From contig JAGOPK010000022.1 in the NCBI GenBank assembly GCA_017992055.1, forward strand, positions 1-64,000: a stretch of DNA of 64,000 nucleotides. Direction: 5' to 3'. The position numbers and the translations under genes are program-made. The stretch is from Burkholderiaceae bacterium (GTDB taxonomy: Bacteria; Pseudomonadota; Gammaproteobacteria; Burkholderiales; Burkholderiaceae_C). Under the pieces are notes generated by a model that did no database searches, was not told the DNA's origin, and worked only from the letters and a program-made list of their open reading frames with translations. Positions 8,784 through 18,975 of this stretch are shown piece by piece; the first letter of the stretch is position 1, and every line of letters starts with the position of its first letter.

Positions 8784-9605
8784 TCAGCTCAGTGCATTGC
8801 GGTAGAAGTGGTGGCTGGTGTTGTACAGGCCGCGGCGCAGTTCCACCGGCTTGTCGCCATAGGTGAAGGACAGGCGCTCCACGCTCAGCAGCGGCGTGCC
8901 CGCGGGCACGGCCAGCAGCCCGGCGTCGTCGGCATCGGCGGCCAGCGCGCGGATCTTTTCTTCGGCGCGGATCATGCGCACGCCGAACTCGGTCTCGAAC
9001 ATGCCGTACATCGGCCCCTTGTAGTCGGCCAGGCGCTCGGCGGTCAGGCCCTTGAACAGCGCGCCGGGCAGCCAGATCTCGTCCAGCACCACCGGGCGCT
9101 CGGCGGCGGCACCGGCCGCAGGCGCCAGCAGCAGGCGGCGCAGCTGCACCACGGCGTCGCCGCTCTTGATCTCCAGCGCGCGCGCCACATCGGCCGGCGC
9201 ACGCGAGCGCCGGCAGTCCAGCAGGCGCCGCGCCAGGCGCTGGTCGGCGCCGTCGTCGGGCATCAGGCGCAGAAAGCGGTACTGGATGTGCTGCTCGGCA
9301 TGGGTGGCGACGAAGGTGCCCTTGCCCTGGCGGCGCACCAGCAGGTTCTCGGCCGCCAGCTCGTCGATGGCCTTGCGCACCGTGCCCTGGCTGACCTTGA
9401 AGCGCGCCGCCAGGTCCAGCTCGGACGGGATGGCCTCGCCCGGCTTCCACACGCCGGCCTGCAGGTCGCGCGTGATCAGGCCCTTGATCTGCTGGTACAG
9501 CGGCGCAAACTCGGGCCGCTGCGCGCCGCCGGCGTCCCCGGCCTCGGCGCCGCCGGGGACAGCGCTCGCAGCGGCGGGCAGGGACGGGGCTGGCACGGCG
9601 GGCAT
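8784..9605 (-). CDS. GntR/HutC-family transcriptional regulator of the TCA gene block
   Basis: About 273 residues. The N-terminal winged helix (about 33-100) has PLYQQIKGLITRDL, PGEAIPSELDLAARFKVSQGTVRKAIDELAAENLLVRRQGKGTFVA, the classic GntR fold. The C-terminal UTRA effector domain runs from about 115 to the end (PVVLDEIWLPGALFKGL, LLSVERLSFTYGDKPVELRRGLYNTSHHFYRN). HutC-type UTRA domains bind small organic acids or sugars; the ligand is not evident. It is divergent from mdh and lies just after the sdh operon. Inverted repeats at 9657-9677 sit directly before it, suggesting autoregulation. Start uncertain: ATG at 9641 would add 12 residues, and neither start has a strong ribosome-binding site. 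Confidence 0.88.
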   Translation of the reverse strand: MPAVPAPSLPAAASAVPGGAEAGDAGGAQRPEFAPLYQQIKGLITRDLQAGVWKPGEAIPSELDLAARFKVSQGTVRKAIDELAAENLLVRRQGKGTFVATHAEQHIQYRFLRLMPDDGADQRLARRLLDCRRSRAPADVARALEIKSGDAVVQLRRLLLAPAAGAAAERPVVLDEIWLPGALFKGLTAERLADYKGPMYGMFETEFGVRMIRAEEKIRALAADADDAGLLAVPAGTPLLSVERLSFTYGDKPVELRRGLYNTSHHFYRNALS

Positions 9606-9656
9606 CCCATGATTGCAGCACATGCGGGCAAACCCGTCCATCAAATGCTGACAGAT

Positions 9657-9677
9657 GTCTTATAGAAGACATAAGAC
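9657..9677. promoter_or_regulatory. Candidate GntR operator in the gntR-mdh intergenic region
   Basis: GTCTTATAGAAGAC (9657-9670) is a near-perfect 14-bp palindrome with one mismatch, and it is followed directly by ATAAGAC (9671-9677), a third copy of the half-site. The same element, as a perfect palindrome, occurs in the acnB promoter at 13019-13032. It lies between the divergent gntR and mdh. A possible mdh promoter just downstream is TTGACG (9680-9685), 18 bp, TAGACT (9704-9709). Assignment to the adjacent GntR protein is inferred from position and symmetry. Confidence 0.65.
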
Positions 9678-9796
9678 CTTTGACGAGACCCCGGGGCAAC
9701 CCTTAGACTCGCTAAACTTGCGGTCGGGGCCGGCGCGCGGCAGTCCGGCGACCCCATCCCGTCCCCCTTCCCTCCCGTCCTTCCCTGGAGCCTCCC

Positions 9797-10783
9797 ATGA
9801 GCAAGAAGCCTGTTCGCGTCGCCGTCACCGGCGCCGCCGGCCAGATCGGTTACGCCCTGCTGTTCCGCATCGCCTCGGGCGAAATGCTGGGCAAGGACCA
9901 GCCGGTGATCCTGCAGCTGCTGGAGATCCCGGACGAGAAGGCCCAGAACGCGCTGAAGGGCGTGATCATGGAGCTGGAAGACTGCGCCTTCCCGCTGCTG
10001 GCCGGCATCGAGGCCCACAGCGACCCGATGACCGCCTTCAAGGACACCGACTATGCGCTGCTGGTCGGCGCGCGTCCGCGCGGCCCCGGCATGGAGCGTG
10101 CCGACCTGCTGGCCGCCAATGCCCAGATCTTCACCGCCCAGGGCAAGGCGCTGAACGCCGTGGCCTCGCGCAATGTGCGCGTGCTGGTGGTCGGCAACCC
10201 GGCCAACACCAATGCCTACATCGCGATGAAGTCGGCGCCGGACCTGCCGGCCAAGAACTTCACCGCCATGCTGCGCCTGGACCACAACCGCGCCGCCAGC
10301 CAGATCGCCGCCAAGATGGGCATCGCCGTGGGCGACATCGAGAAGCTGGCCGTCTGGGGCAACCACTCGCCGACCATGTACGCCGACTACCGCTTTGCCA
10401 CCGTCAACGGCAAGTCGGTCAAGGACGCCATCAACGACCACGAGTGGAACGCCAACGTCTTCCTGCCCACGGTGGGCAAGCGTGGCGCGGCCATCATCGC
10501 CGCACGCGGCCTGTCGTCGGCGGCCTCGGCCGCCAACGCCGCCATCGACCACATGCGCGACTGGGCCCTGGGCACCAACGGCAAGTGGGTCACCATGGGC
10601 ATCCCGTCGAACGGCGAGTACGGCATCCCCAAGGAAGTGATGTTCGGCTATCCGGTCACCTGCGAAGGCGGCGAGTACAAGATCGTCGAGGGCCTGCCCA
10701 TCGACGCCTTCTCGCAAGAGTGCATCAACAAGACCCTGGCCGAGCTGGAAGGCGAGAAGGACGGCGTGAAACACCTGCTGTGA
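9797..10783 (+). CDS. mdh: Malate dehydrogenase (NAD-dependent)
   Basis: 328 residues of the cytosolic-type family found in Burkholderiales, longer than the 312-residue E. coli type. It oxidises malate to oxaloacetate. The NAD-binding loop is [19 protein letters not shown] (from about 13), the mobile loop [15 protein letters not shown] carries substrate-binding arginines, NPANTNA (about 133) follows, and the catalytic His190 is in [12 protein letters not shown]. The start has GGAG six bases upstream. Divergent from the GntR regulator and preceded by the candidate operator, so probably regulated by it. Confidence 0.97.
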   Translation: MSKKPVRVAVTGAAGQIGYALLFRIASGEMLGKDQPVILQLLEIPDEKAQNALKGVIMELEDCAFPLLAGIEAHSDPMTAFKDTDYALLVGARPRGPGMERADLLAANAQIFTAQGKALNAVASRNVRVLVVGNPANTNAYIAMKSAPDLPAKNFTAMLRLDHNRAASQIAAKMGIAVGDIEKLAVWGNHSPTMYADYRFATVNGKSVKDAINDHEWNANVFLPTVGKRGAAIIAARGLSSAASAANAAIDHMRDWALGTNGKWVTMGIPSNGEYGIPKEVMFGYPVTCEGGEYKIVEGLPIDAFSQECINKTLAELEGEKDGVKHLL

Positions 10784-10825
10784 GCCATGTTCGCCGGGCC
10801 CTGCCCGGTGATTGCTAGCATGCAC

Positions 10826-10856
10826 AGGGCCGACCGGCACCACGCCGGCCGGCCCT
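10826..10856 (+). terminator. Possible hairpin terminator after mdh
   Basis: 13-base arms AGGGCCGACCGGC and GCCGGCCGGCCCT pair with one mismatch around an ACCAC loop, 43 bases after the mdh stop. Only GATTCATTT follows, not a clean T-run, so it may be a partial terminator and allow read-through into the CitE-like gene. Confidence 0.4.
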
Positions 10857-10880
10857 GATTCATTTCCGACCCCGCCTGCC

Positions 10881-11882
10881 ATGACCTCCCCCGCCCTGCC
10901 CCAAGACGTGCTGTTCGACGACGGCGATGCCTTGCCCGACATCCCGGTCTGCGACCACTACTGCGGCGTCGAGGCGCGCATGCGCAAGGCGCTGGCCCTG
11001 CAGGCCGAGATGGGGCCGGTGTTCGACATCACGCTGGACTGTGAGGACGGCGCCCCGGTGGGCGGCGAGGCCGAGCATGCGGCGCTGTGCGCCGAGCTGG
11101 CGCTGAGCGCCGACAACCGCTTCGGCCGCGTCGCGGCGCGCCTGCACCCCTACGACCATCCGGCCTTCGAGGCCGATGTCGCCACCCTGGTCGGCCGCGC
11201 CGGCCACCGCCTGGCCTTTGTGATGCTGCCCAAGCCGCGCCACCTGGCCGATGTGCAGCAGGCCCTGGCCCACATCGCCGAGGTTGCGCGCCGCGCCGGC
11301 CATGCCCGGGCACTGCCGGTGCATGCGCTGGTCGAGACCCATGGCGCGCTGCGCGACGTGCAGGCCATCGCCGCGCTGCCGGGGCTGGAAAGCCTGTCCT
11401 TCGGCCTGATGGACTTCGTCTCGGCCCACCGCGGCGCCATCCCGCACACGGCCATGGGCGTGCAGGGTCAGTTCACGCATCCGCTGGTGGTGCGCGCCAA
11501 GCTGGAGATCGCTGCCGCCTGCCATGCCGCGGCCAAGGTGCCCTCGCACTGCGTGGTCACCGAGTTCAAGGACGAGCGTGCGCTGGCCGAGGCGGCCACG
11601 CGCGCGGCGCGCGAGTTCGGCTATACGCGCATGTGGAGCATCCACCCGGCGCAGATCCCGGTCATCGTCGAGGCCTTCGCGCCCAGCACGGCCGAGGTCG
11701 ACGAGGCCATCGAGATCATCCTGGCCGCCCAGGCCGCCGACTGGGCGCCGATACGCCACCGCGACGCCTTGCACGACCGCGCCAGCTACCGCTATTTCTG
11801 GCAGGTCATCGCCCGTGCGCGCCGCACCGGCCAGCCGCTGCCGGCCGAGGTGGCGGCGGCGCTGTTCGGAGACCTGGCATGA
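10881..11882 (+). CDS. CitE-like HpcH/HpaI-fold lyase (CoA ester lyase family)
   Basis: 333 residues of the citrate lyase beta / malyl-CoA lyase superfamily. These are TIM barrels that cleave or form C-C bonds in acyl-CoA esters such as malyl-CoA or citramalyl-CoA with Mg2+. Visible elements are the metal/substrate strands FDITLDCEDGAPVGGE, arginine in VAARLHP, LVETHGALRD with the conserved Glu, and LSFGLMDFVSAHRG. The C-terminal MWSIHPAQIPVIVEAF is also family-typical. It lies between mdh and acnB. The substrate is not known; a role near glyoxylate/malate metabolism is inferred from context. ATG at 10881 fits the family N-terminus better than an upstream ATG at 10812. Confidence 0.85.
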   Translation: MTSPALPQDVLFDDGDALPDIPVCDHYCGVEARMRKALALQAEMGPVFDITLDCEDGAPVGGEAEHAALCAELALSADNRFGRVAARLHPYDHPAFEADVATLVGRAGHRLAFVMLPKPRHLADVQQALAHIAEVARRAGHARALPVHALVETHGALRDVQAIAALPGLESLSFGLMDFVSAHRGAIPHTAMGVQGQFTHPLVVRAKLEIAAACHAAAKVPSHCVVTEFKDERALAEAATRAAREFGYTRMWSIHPAQIPVIVEAFAPSTAEVDEAIEIILAAQAADWAPIRHRDALHDRASYRYFWQVIARARRTGQPLPAEVAAALFGDLA

Positions 11883-12622
11883 CCGGCGCCAGCCCCCGCA
11901 TCGCCCTGCTGGGCCTGGGCCTGGGCCTGGGCCTCGGCCTGGCCCTGGCGGCCGCTGCCGCCAGCGCCCAGCCGTCGACGGCCAAACCCGGCGCCAAGGC
12001 CGCCGCCCGCACCCCGGCCAAGGCCGCGCCGCGCAAGCCCGCGGCGGCCAAGCCACCGGCGCCGCCGGTCGAGCCCATCAGCGCCGGCCAGCTGGACGTG
12101 GCCGGGCGCGTGCTCACCGGCGAGGCCGAGTGCGAGTTCAAGCAGCACATCCTGGTCAGCGCCGTGGCCGGCGAGCCGGGGCATTTCGAGCTCAAGCACC
12201 AGGGCCGGCGCTACCGCATGGTGCCGCGCGAGACCGCCACCGGCGCGGTGCGGCTGGAAGATCCGCTGGAAGGCCTGGTCTGGCTGCAGATCCCGGCCAA
12301 GTCCATGCTGATGAACGCCCGCCGCGGCCAGCGCATGGTCGACCACTGCCGGCATGCCGAGCAGCGCGCCGCGATGGCCGCCGTGGAAGGCGCAGCGCAG
12401 AGCCTGGGCATCGCGCCGCCCGCGGCGGCGGCGGCACCGGCACCAACGCCGGCATCAGCTCCTGCACCAACGCCGGCATCAGCGCCCACATCAGCACCCG
12501 CATCGGCCGCCGCCTCGTCGCCCGCGGCGGCAGCCTCGGCGCCGGACGCCGCGGCCGTACCGGCGCCCACGCCGGCCTCGGCCCCAGCGCCTGCCGCCTC
12601 AGCCGCCTCCGCCGCCGGCTGA
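11879..12622 (+). CDS. Secreted Ala/Pro-rich protein of unknown function
   Basis: 247 residues; its ATG overlaps the TGA of the CitE-like gene (ATGA), so the two are translationally coupled. It has a signal peptide with a striking LGLGLGLGLGLAL core ending ASA-Q. Then come a basic Ala/Lys/Pro linker (about 33-60), a compact conserved-looking domain (about 65-165: GEAECEFKQHILVSAV, FELKHQGRRYRMVPRETATGAVRLED, MLMNARRGQRMVDHCRH), and a low-complexity Ala/Pro/Ser/Thr tail (about 180-247). I do not recognise the domain; the pattern suggests a periplasmic protein with a wall- or membrane-spanning flexible tail. Confidence 0.7.
   Translation: MTGASPRIALLGLGLGLGLGLALAAAAASAQPSTAKPGAKAAARTPAKAAPRKPAAAKPPAPPVEPISAGQLDVAGRVLTGEAECEFKQHILVSAVAGEPGHFELKHQGRRYRMVPRETATGAVRLEDPLEGLVWLQIPAKSMLMNARRGQRMVDHCRHAEQRAAMAAVEGAAQSLGIAPPAAAAAPAPTPASAPAPTPASAPTSAPASAAASSPAAAASAPDAAAVPAPTPASAPAPAASAASAAG
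12440..12487 (+). repeat. Two tandem 24-bp repeats coding for the Pro/Ala tail
   Basis: The unit beginning GCACCAACGCCGGCATCAGC is repeated with a 24-base period (12440-12463 and 12464-12487), encoding repeated APTPASAP. A diverged third unit with the same peptide occurs further on (about 12563-12590). In-frame copy change would alter the tail length only. Confidence 0.6.
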
Positions 12623-12749
12623 AGTCGGCGCCCGCGCGGCCGATAACCCTGGGGTTCCGGGGTCATCCCGGCGCGCCCGGGCTGCCAGGCCCGGCTTTCG
12701 CTATGCTGCGCCGCAGCAAGTTTTCCCATCAACCCCTGAAACCGCGACC

Positions 12750-12884
12750 ATGATTTCTGTGATCCTCGCCCTCGTGCCCCTGAGCTTTGCCACCGGCAGC
12801 CTGGTCTGGCTGATGACCATGGGTGCCCAGCAGCAGGCCGAATCGGACGCCTGGGCCGCCAAGTGGCAGCGCGACAACGGCTGA
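12750..12884 (+). CDS. Small (44-residue) single-pass membrane protein
   Basis: MISVILALVPLSFATGSLVW begins it: one hydrophobic N-terminal segment (about 3-24), then a polar helix AQQQAESDAWAAKWQRDNG. No strong ribosome-binding site. It stands alone between the Ala/Pro-rich gene and acnB, and a strong T-tailed terminator begins 22 bases after its stop. The terminator placement and the membrane-plus-charged-helix design argue for a real gene. Function unknown. Confidence 0.6.
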   Translation: MISVILALVPLSFATGSLVWLMTMGAQQQAESDAWAAKWQRDNG

Positions 12885-12905
12885 GCCAGCACTGGCCGCG
12901 CAGAC

Positions 12906-12930
12906 AACCCGCCCTCGGCGGGTTTTTTTT
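12906..12930 (+). terminator. Strong rho-independent terminator before acnB
   Basis: Stem AACCCGCC/GGCGGGTT around a CTC loop followed by a run of eight T. It separates the upstream mdh-side genes from acnB, which therefore needs its own promoter. Confidence 0.9.
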
Positions 12931-13011
12931 CGCCCGCCCGCGGCGGTCATGCCGGCCGTGCTGCACTGCGTCAGAATCGGCATTGCCCGCATCGCCCGCT
13001 GCGGAATCCGC

Positions 13012-13039
13012 TTGGCAAGTCTTATATAAGACATAAAAT
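13012..13039 (+). promoter_or_regulatory. acnB promoter with embedded palindromic operator
   Basis: -35 TTGGCA (13012-13017), 16-bp spacer, -10 TAAAAT (13034-13039). The spacer contains the perfect 14-bp palindrome GTCTTATATAAGAC (13019-13032), the same element found between gntR and mdh. A protein bound there would cover the space between -35 and -10 and block polymerase. The acnB start is 82 bases downstream. Confidence 0.7.
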
Positions 13040-13121
13040 ATCGGGCAAACCCGGAGCCCGCGCCGCCCGGCCCCAGCCCCGTCTCCCCGCCGTCGCACAC
13101 CCCTCGCAAGGAGCCCTCGAG

Positions 13122-15713
13122 ATGCTGCAAGCCTACCGCCAACATGCCGCCGAACGCGCCGCGCTCGGCATCCCGCCGCTGCCGCTGGATGCCAAGCAGG
13201 TGGCCGCACTGATCGAGCTGATCAAGAACCCGCCCGCCGGCGAAGAAGCCTTTCTGCTGGACCTGCTGACCCACCGCGTGCCGCCGGGCGTGGACGATGC
13301 CGCCAAGGTCAAGGCCAGCTTCCTGGCCGCCGTGGCCCATGGCGACCTGAGCGTGGGCCTGCTGTCCAAGGCCAAGGCCACCGAGCTGCTGGGCACCATG
13401 GTCGGCGGCTACAACGTGCATCCGCTGATCGAGCTGCTGGACGATGCCGAAGTGGCCGCCGTGGCCGCCGAGGGTCTGAAGAAGACCCTGCTGATGTTCG
13501 ACTACTTCAACGATGTCGCCACCAAGGCCAAGGCCGGCAATGCCAAGGCCCAGGAGGTGATGCAGAGCTGGGCCAATGGCGAGTGGTTCACCTCGCGGCC
13601 CGAGGTCGACAAGAAGATCACCGTCACCGTGTTCAAGGTGCCGGGCGAGACCAATACCGACGACCTGTCGCCGGCGCCCGATGCCTGGAGCCGCCCGGAC
13701 ATCCCGCTGCACTACCTGGCGATGCTGAAGAACAGCCGCCCCGACGCGGCCTTCAAGCCCGAGGAGGAAAGCAAGCGCGGCCCGATGCAGTTCATCGAGG
13801 ACCTGAAGAAGAAGGGCCACCTGGTGGCCTATGTGGGCGACGTGGTGGGCACCGGCTCGTCGCGCAAGAGCGCCACCAACAGCGTGATCTGGGCCACCGG
13901 CCAGGACATCCCGTTCGTGCCGAACAAGCGCTTCGGCGGCGTCACGCTGGGCGGCAAGATCGCACCGATCTTCTTCAATACGCAAGAGGATTCGGGCTCG
14001 CTGCCGATCGAGGTGGACGTGACCAGCCTGGAGATGGGCGATGTCATCGACATCCTGCCCTACGAGGGCAAGCTGGTGAAGAACGGCGCCACCGTGGCCG
14101 AGTTCCAGCTGAAGAGCGAGGTGCTGTTCGACGAGGTGCGTGCCGGCGGCCGCATCAACCTGATCATCGGCCGCAGCCTCACCGCCAAGGCGCGCGAGTT
14201 CCTGGGCCTGCCCGCGTCCACGCTGTTCCGCCTGCCCAAGGCGCCGGCCGCGTCGAATGCCGGCTTCACGCTGGCGCAGAAGATGGTGGGCCGTGCCGTC
14301 GGCCTGCCCGAGGGCCAGGGCGTGCGCCCGGGCACCTACTGCGAGCCCAAGATGACCACGGTGGGCAGCCAGGACACCACCGGCCCGATGACCCGCGACG
14401 AGCTGAAGGACCTGGCCTGCCTGGGCTTCAGCGCCGACCTGGTGATGCAGAGCTTCTGCCACACCGCGGCCTATCCCAAGCCGGTGGACGTGAAGACCCA
14501 CCGCGAGCTGCCGGCCTTCATCAGCAACCGCGGCGGCGTCAGCCTGCGCCCGGGCGATGGCGTGATCCACAGCTGGCTGAACCGCCTGCTGCTGCCCGAC
14601 ACCGTGGGCACCGGCGGCGACAGCCACACCCGCTTCCCGATCGGCATCAGCTTCCCGGCCGGCTCGGGCCTGGTGGCCTTTGGCGCGGCCACCGGCGTGA
14701 TGCCGCTGGACATGCCCGAGTCGGTGCTGGTGCGCTTCAAGGGCCAGATGCAGCCCGGCGTCACGCTGCGTGACCTGGTGCATGCCATCCCCCATGCGGC
14801 CATCAAGGCCGGCCTGCTGACCGTGGCCAAGGCCGGCAAGAAGAACGTGTTCTCCGGCCGCATCCTGGAGATCGAGGGCCTGCCCGACCTGAAGGTGGAG
14901 CAAGCCTTCGAGCTGAGCGATGCCAGCGCCGAGCGCTCGGCCGCCGGCTGCACCATCAAGCTCAACCCCGAGCCGATCAAGGAATACCTCACCAGCAACA
15001 TCGTGCTGATGAAGAACATGATCGCCGACGGCTACCAGGACGCCAAGACGCTGGCGCGCCGCATCGAGAAGGTCGAGGCCTGGCTGGCCAACCCGACCCT
15101 GCTGCAGGCCGATGCCGATGCCGAATACGCGGCGGTGATCGAGATCGACCTGAACGAGCTGAAGGAGCCGGTGGTCTGCTGCCCCAACGATCCGGACGAT
15201 GCCAAGCTGCTGTCCGAGGTGGCCGGCACCAAGATCGACGAGGCCTTCATCGGCTCGTGCATGACCAACATCGGCCACTTCCGCGCCGCGGCCAAGCTGC
15301 TGGGCGGCCAGCGCGACATCCCGGTCAAGCTGTGGGTCGCCCCGCCGACCAAGATGGACCAGAGCGAGCTGATCAAGGAAGGCCATTACGCGGCCTTCGG
15401 CAGCGCCGGTGCACGCACCGAGATGCCCGGCTGCAGCCTGTGCATGGGCAACCAGGCCCAGGTGCGCGAAGGCGCCACCGTGGTCTCCACCAGCACGCGC
15501 AACTTCCCCAACCGCCTGGGCAAGAACACCAATGTGTTCCTGGCCTCGGCCGAACTGGCGGCCATCGCCTCCAAGCTGGGCAAGCTGCCGACGGTGGCCG
15601 AGTACCAGGCCGAGATGGGCATCATCAACAAGGATGCCGCCAGCGTGTACCGCTACATGAACTTCGACCAGATCGAGGAATATGCGGAGACGGCCAAGGG
15701 CGTGACGGTCTGA
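13122..15713 (+). CDS. acnB: Aconitate hydratase B
   Basis: 863 residues, typical AcnB length. It interconverts citrate and isocitrate through a [4Fe-4S] cluster; in enterics the apo form also binds mRNA. The AcnB-specific N-terminal HEAT-like domain begins [16 protein letters not shown]. Cluster cysteines are in GSCMTNIG (about 713) and CSLCMGNQ (771, 774). Substrate-site sequences include [13 protein letters not shown] and [13 protein letters not shown]. The start is preceded by AAGGAG. Transcribed from its own promoter with the operator described above; a hairpin follows the stop. Confidence 0.97.
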   Translation: MLQAYRQHAAERAALGIPPLPLDAKQVAALIELIKNPPAGEEAFLLDLLTHRVPPGVDDAAKVKASFLAAVAHGDLSVGLLSKAKATELLGTMVGGYNVHPLIELLDDAEVAAVAAEGLKKTLLMFDYFNDVATKAKAGNAKAQEVMQSWANGEWFTSRPEVDKKITVTVFKVPGETNTDDLSPAPDAWSRPDIPLHYLAMLKNSRPDAAFKPEEESKRGPMQFIEDLKKKGHLVAYVGDVVGTGSSRKSATNSVIWATGQDIPFVPNKRFGGVTLGGKIAPIFFNTQEDSGSLPIEVDVTSLEMGDVIDILPYEGKLVKNGATVAEFQLKSEVLFDEVRAGGRINLIIGRSLTAKAREFLGLPASTLFRLPKAPAASNAGFTLAQKMVGRAVGLPEGQGVRPGTYCEPKMTTVGSQDTTGPMTRDELKDLACLGFSADLVMQSFCHTAAYPKPVDVKTHRELPAFISNRGGVSLRPGDGVIHSWLNRLLLPDTVGTGGDSHTRFPIGISFPAGSGLVAFGAATGVMPLDMPESVLVRFKGQMQPGVTLRDLVHAIPHAAIKAGLLTVAKAGKKNVFSGRILEIEGLPDLKVEQAFELSDASAERSAAGCTIKLNPEPIKEYLTSNIVLMKNMIADGYQDAKTLARRIEKVEAWLANPTLLQADADAEYAAVIEIDLNELKEPVVCCPNDPDDAKLLSEVAGTKIDEAFIGSCMTNIGHFRAAAKLLGGQRDIPVKLWVAPPTKMDQSELIKEGHYAAFGSAGARTEMPGCSLCMGNQAQVREGATVVSTSTRNFPNRLGKNTNVFLASAELAAIASKLGKLPTVAEYQAEMGIINKDAASVYRYMNFDQIEEYAETAKGVTV

Positions 15714-15737
15714 GCCAGCGCGCTCCCGCCTGAATGA

Positions 15738-15771
15738 GCAAGGCCCGCCGGGGCAACCCGGCGGGCCTTGC
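15738..15771 (+). terminator. Hairpin terminator after acnB
   Basis: Perfect 15-bp stem GCAAGGCCCGCCGGG/CCCGGCGGGCCTTGC with a GCAA tetraloop, starting 24 bases after the acnB stop and followed by TGTTT. Confidence 0.85.
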
Positions 15772-15824
15772 TGTTTCAGCCCGCCCGGAGGCCGCGGCCA
15801 TGGCCGCCTGCTACGCTTGCCGCC

Positions 15825-17786
<1,962 letters not shown>

Positions 17787-17808
17787 AACCAACGCCGCGC
17801 CCGCCGCC

Positions 17809-18975
17809 ATGGACCCCAGCCTGGTGATCGCGGTGATGGGCCTGCACCTGGCGGCCTCGGGCGCGCTGATGCTGGCCATCGGCACGCGCCGGCCCGGCCA
17901 GGGCCTGGGCTACTGGGGCGTGGCCGGCCTGCTGTTCGGCGGCGCCTATCTGGCGCGGCTGCTGCCCGGGCTGGCCACCAGCAGCGCCGGCCGCGTGCTG
18001 CTGGACACCGCCATGCTGTCGGCCACCGTGCTCTATGCCCAGGGCCTGCGCCAGTTCTGCGGCCGGCGCGTGCTGCCGCGCCGGCTGGCCCTGGGCCTGC
18101 TGGCGGCCTTTGCCGCCGCCGCGGCGCTGGCCCTGCACAGCTGGGGCCTGTGGGGCCGGCATGTGCTGCTGAATGCCTCGCTGACCCTGGCCTATGCCGT
18201 GCTCACCGCCGCGGCGCTGCGCGAGCTGGGCCGCCAGCCGCCGGGCGCCCGCGCACCGCTGACCCTGCTGGCGCTGCAGGTCGGCGGCCTGGCCCTGCTG
18301 ACCCTGCTGCGCACGCTGCAGATCGCCGGCAGCGGCCTGCACCGTGGCCTGGAACACGGCCTGGACCATTTGTACGACGGCCTGCTGGTCAGCGTGTACT
18401 ACGGCTATTCGTCGCTGGTGGCGGTGCTGCTGGGCGTGAGCCTGCTGTGGCTGGTGTTCGAGCGCATCACCCGCGAGCTGGCCGACCTGGCGGCCCGCGA
18501 CGCGCTGACGCGGGCGCTGAACCGCCATGGCCTGGACGATGCGCTGCGCCGCCACTTTGCGCTGCGCCATGCGCCGCCGCTGGTGCTGCTGGCGGTGGAC
18601 ATCGACCACTTCAAGCGCATCAACGACCAGCATGGCCATGGCGCCGGCGACCAGGTGCTGCGCGCGGTGGCCGATGCCCTGGCCGCCCATCTGCGCGGCC
18701 ACGACCTGGTGGCGCGGGTGGGCGGTGAGGAGTTCCTGGTGGTCTGCGCCACGCCCGAGCGCGCCCAGGCCGCGGCCCTGGCCGAGCGGCTGCGCGCCGC
18801 GGTGGCGGCGCTGCCGCTGCAGGCCGAGGGCGCGACGCTGCACTGCACGGTGAGCATCGGCGTGTCGCCGCTGACCGAGCGCCTGGACGACCTGGACGCC
18901 GCGGCCCGCGCCGCCGACCAGGCGCTGTATGCGGCCAAGGCCGCCGGCCGCAACCGGGTGGTGCTGGCCGATTGA
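17809..18975 (+). CDS. Membrane-bound diguanylate cyclase (GGDEF)
   Basis: 388 residues. Residues 1-225 form about six transmembrane helices with no recognisable extracellular domain. The C-terminal GGDEF domain (about 235-388) begins RDALTRALNRHG and contains VDIDHFKRINDQHGHGAGDQVL and the intact active site GGEEF (305-309). The allosteric inhibitory I-site RxxD is present as RGHD (296-299), five residues before GGEEF. It should synthesise c-di-GMP and show product inhibition. Its stop abuts the convergent exonuclease gene with no spacer. The signal sensed is unknown. Confidence 0.92.
   Translation: MDPSLVIAVMGLHLAASGALMLAIGTRRPGQGLGYWGVAGLLFGGAYLARLLPGLATSSAGRVLLDTAMLSATVLYAQGLRQFCGRRVLPRRLALGLLAAFAAAAALALHSWGLWGRHVLLNASLTLAYAVLTAAALRELGRQPPGARAPLTLLALQVGGLALLTLLRTLQIAGSGLHRGLEHGLDHLYDGLLVSVYYGYSSLVAVLLGVSLLWLVFERITRELADLAARDALTRALNRHGLDDALRRHFALRHAPPLVLLAVDIDHFKRINDQHGHGAGDQVLRAVADALAAHLRGHDLVARVGGEEFLVVCATPERAQAAALAERLRAAVAALPLQAEGATLHCTVSIGVSPLTERLDDLDAAARAADQALYAAKAAGRNRVVLAD

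Noticed and set aside
11909-11938. CTGGGC hexanucleotide repeat in the signal peptide of the Ala/Pro-rich protein as a contingency locus
   Set aside because: Only four perfect copies, and Leu-Gly alternation is a common signal-peptide core in high-GC genomes; frame would not change.
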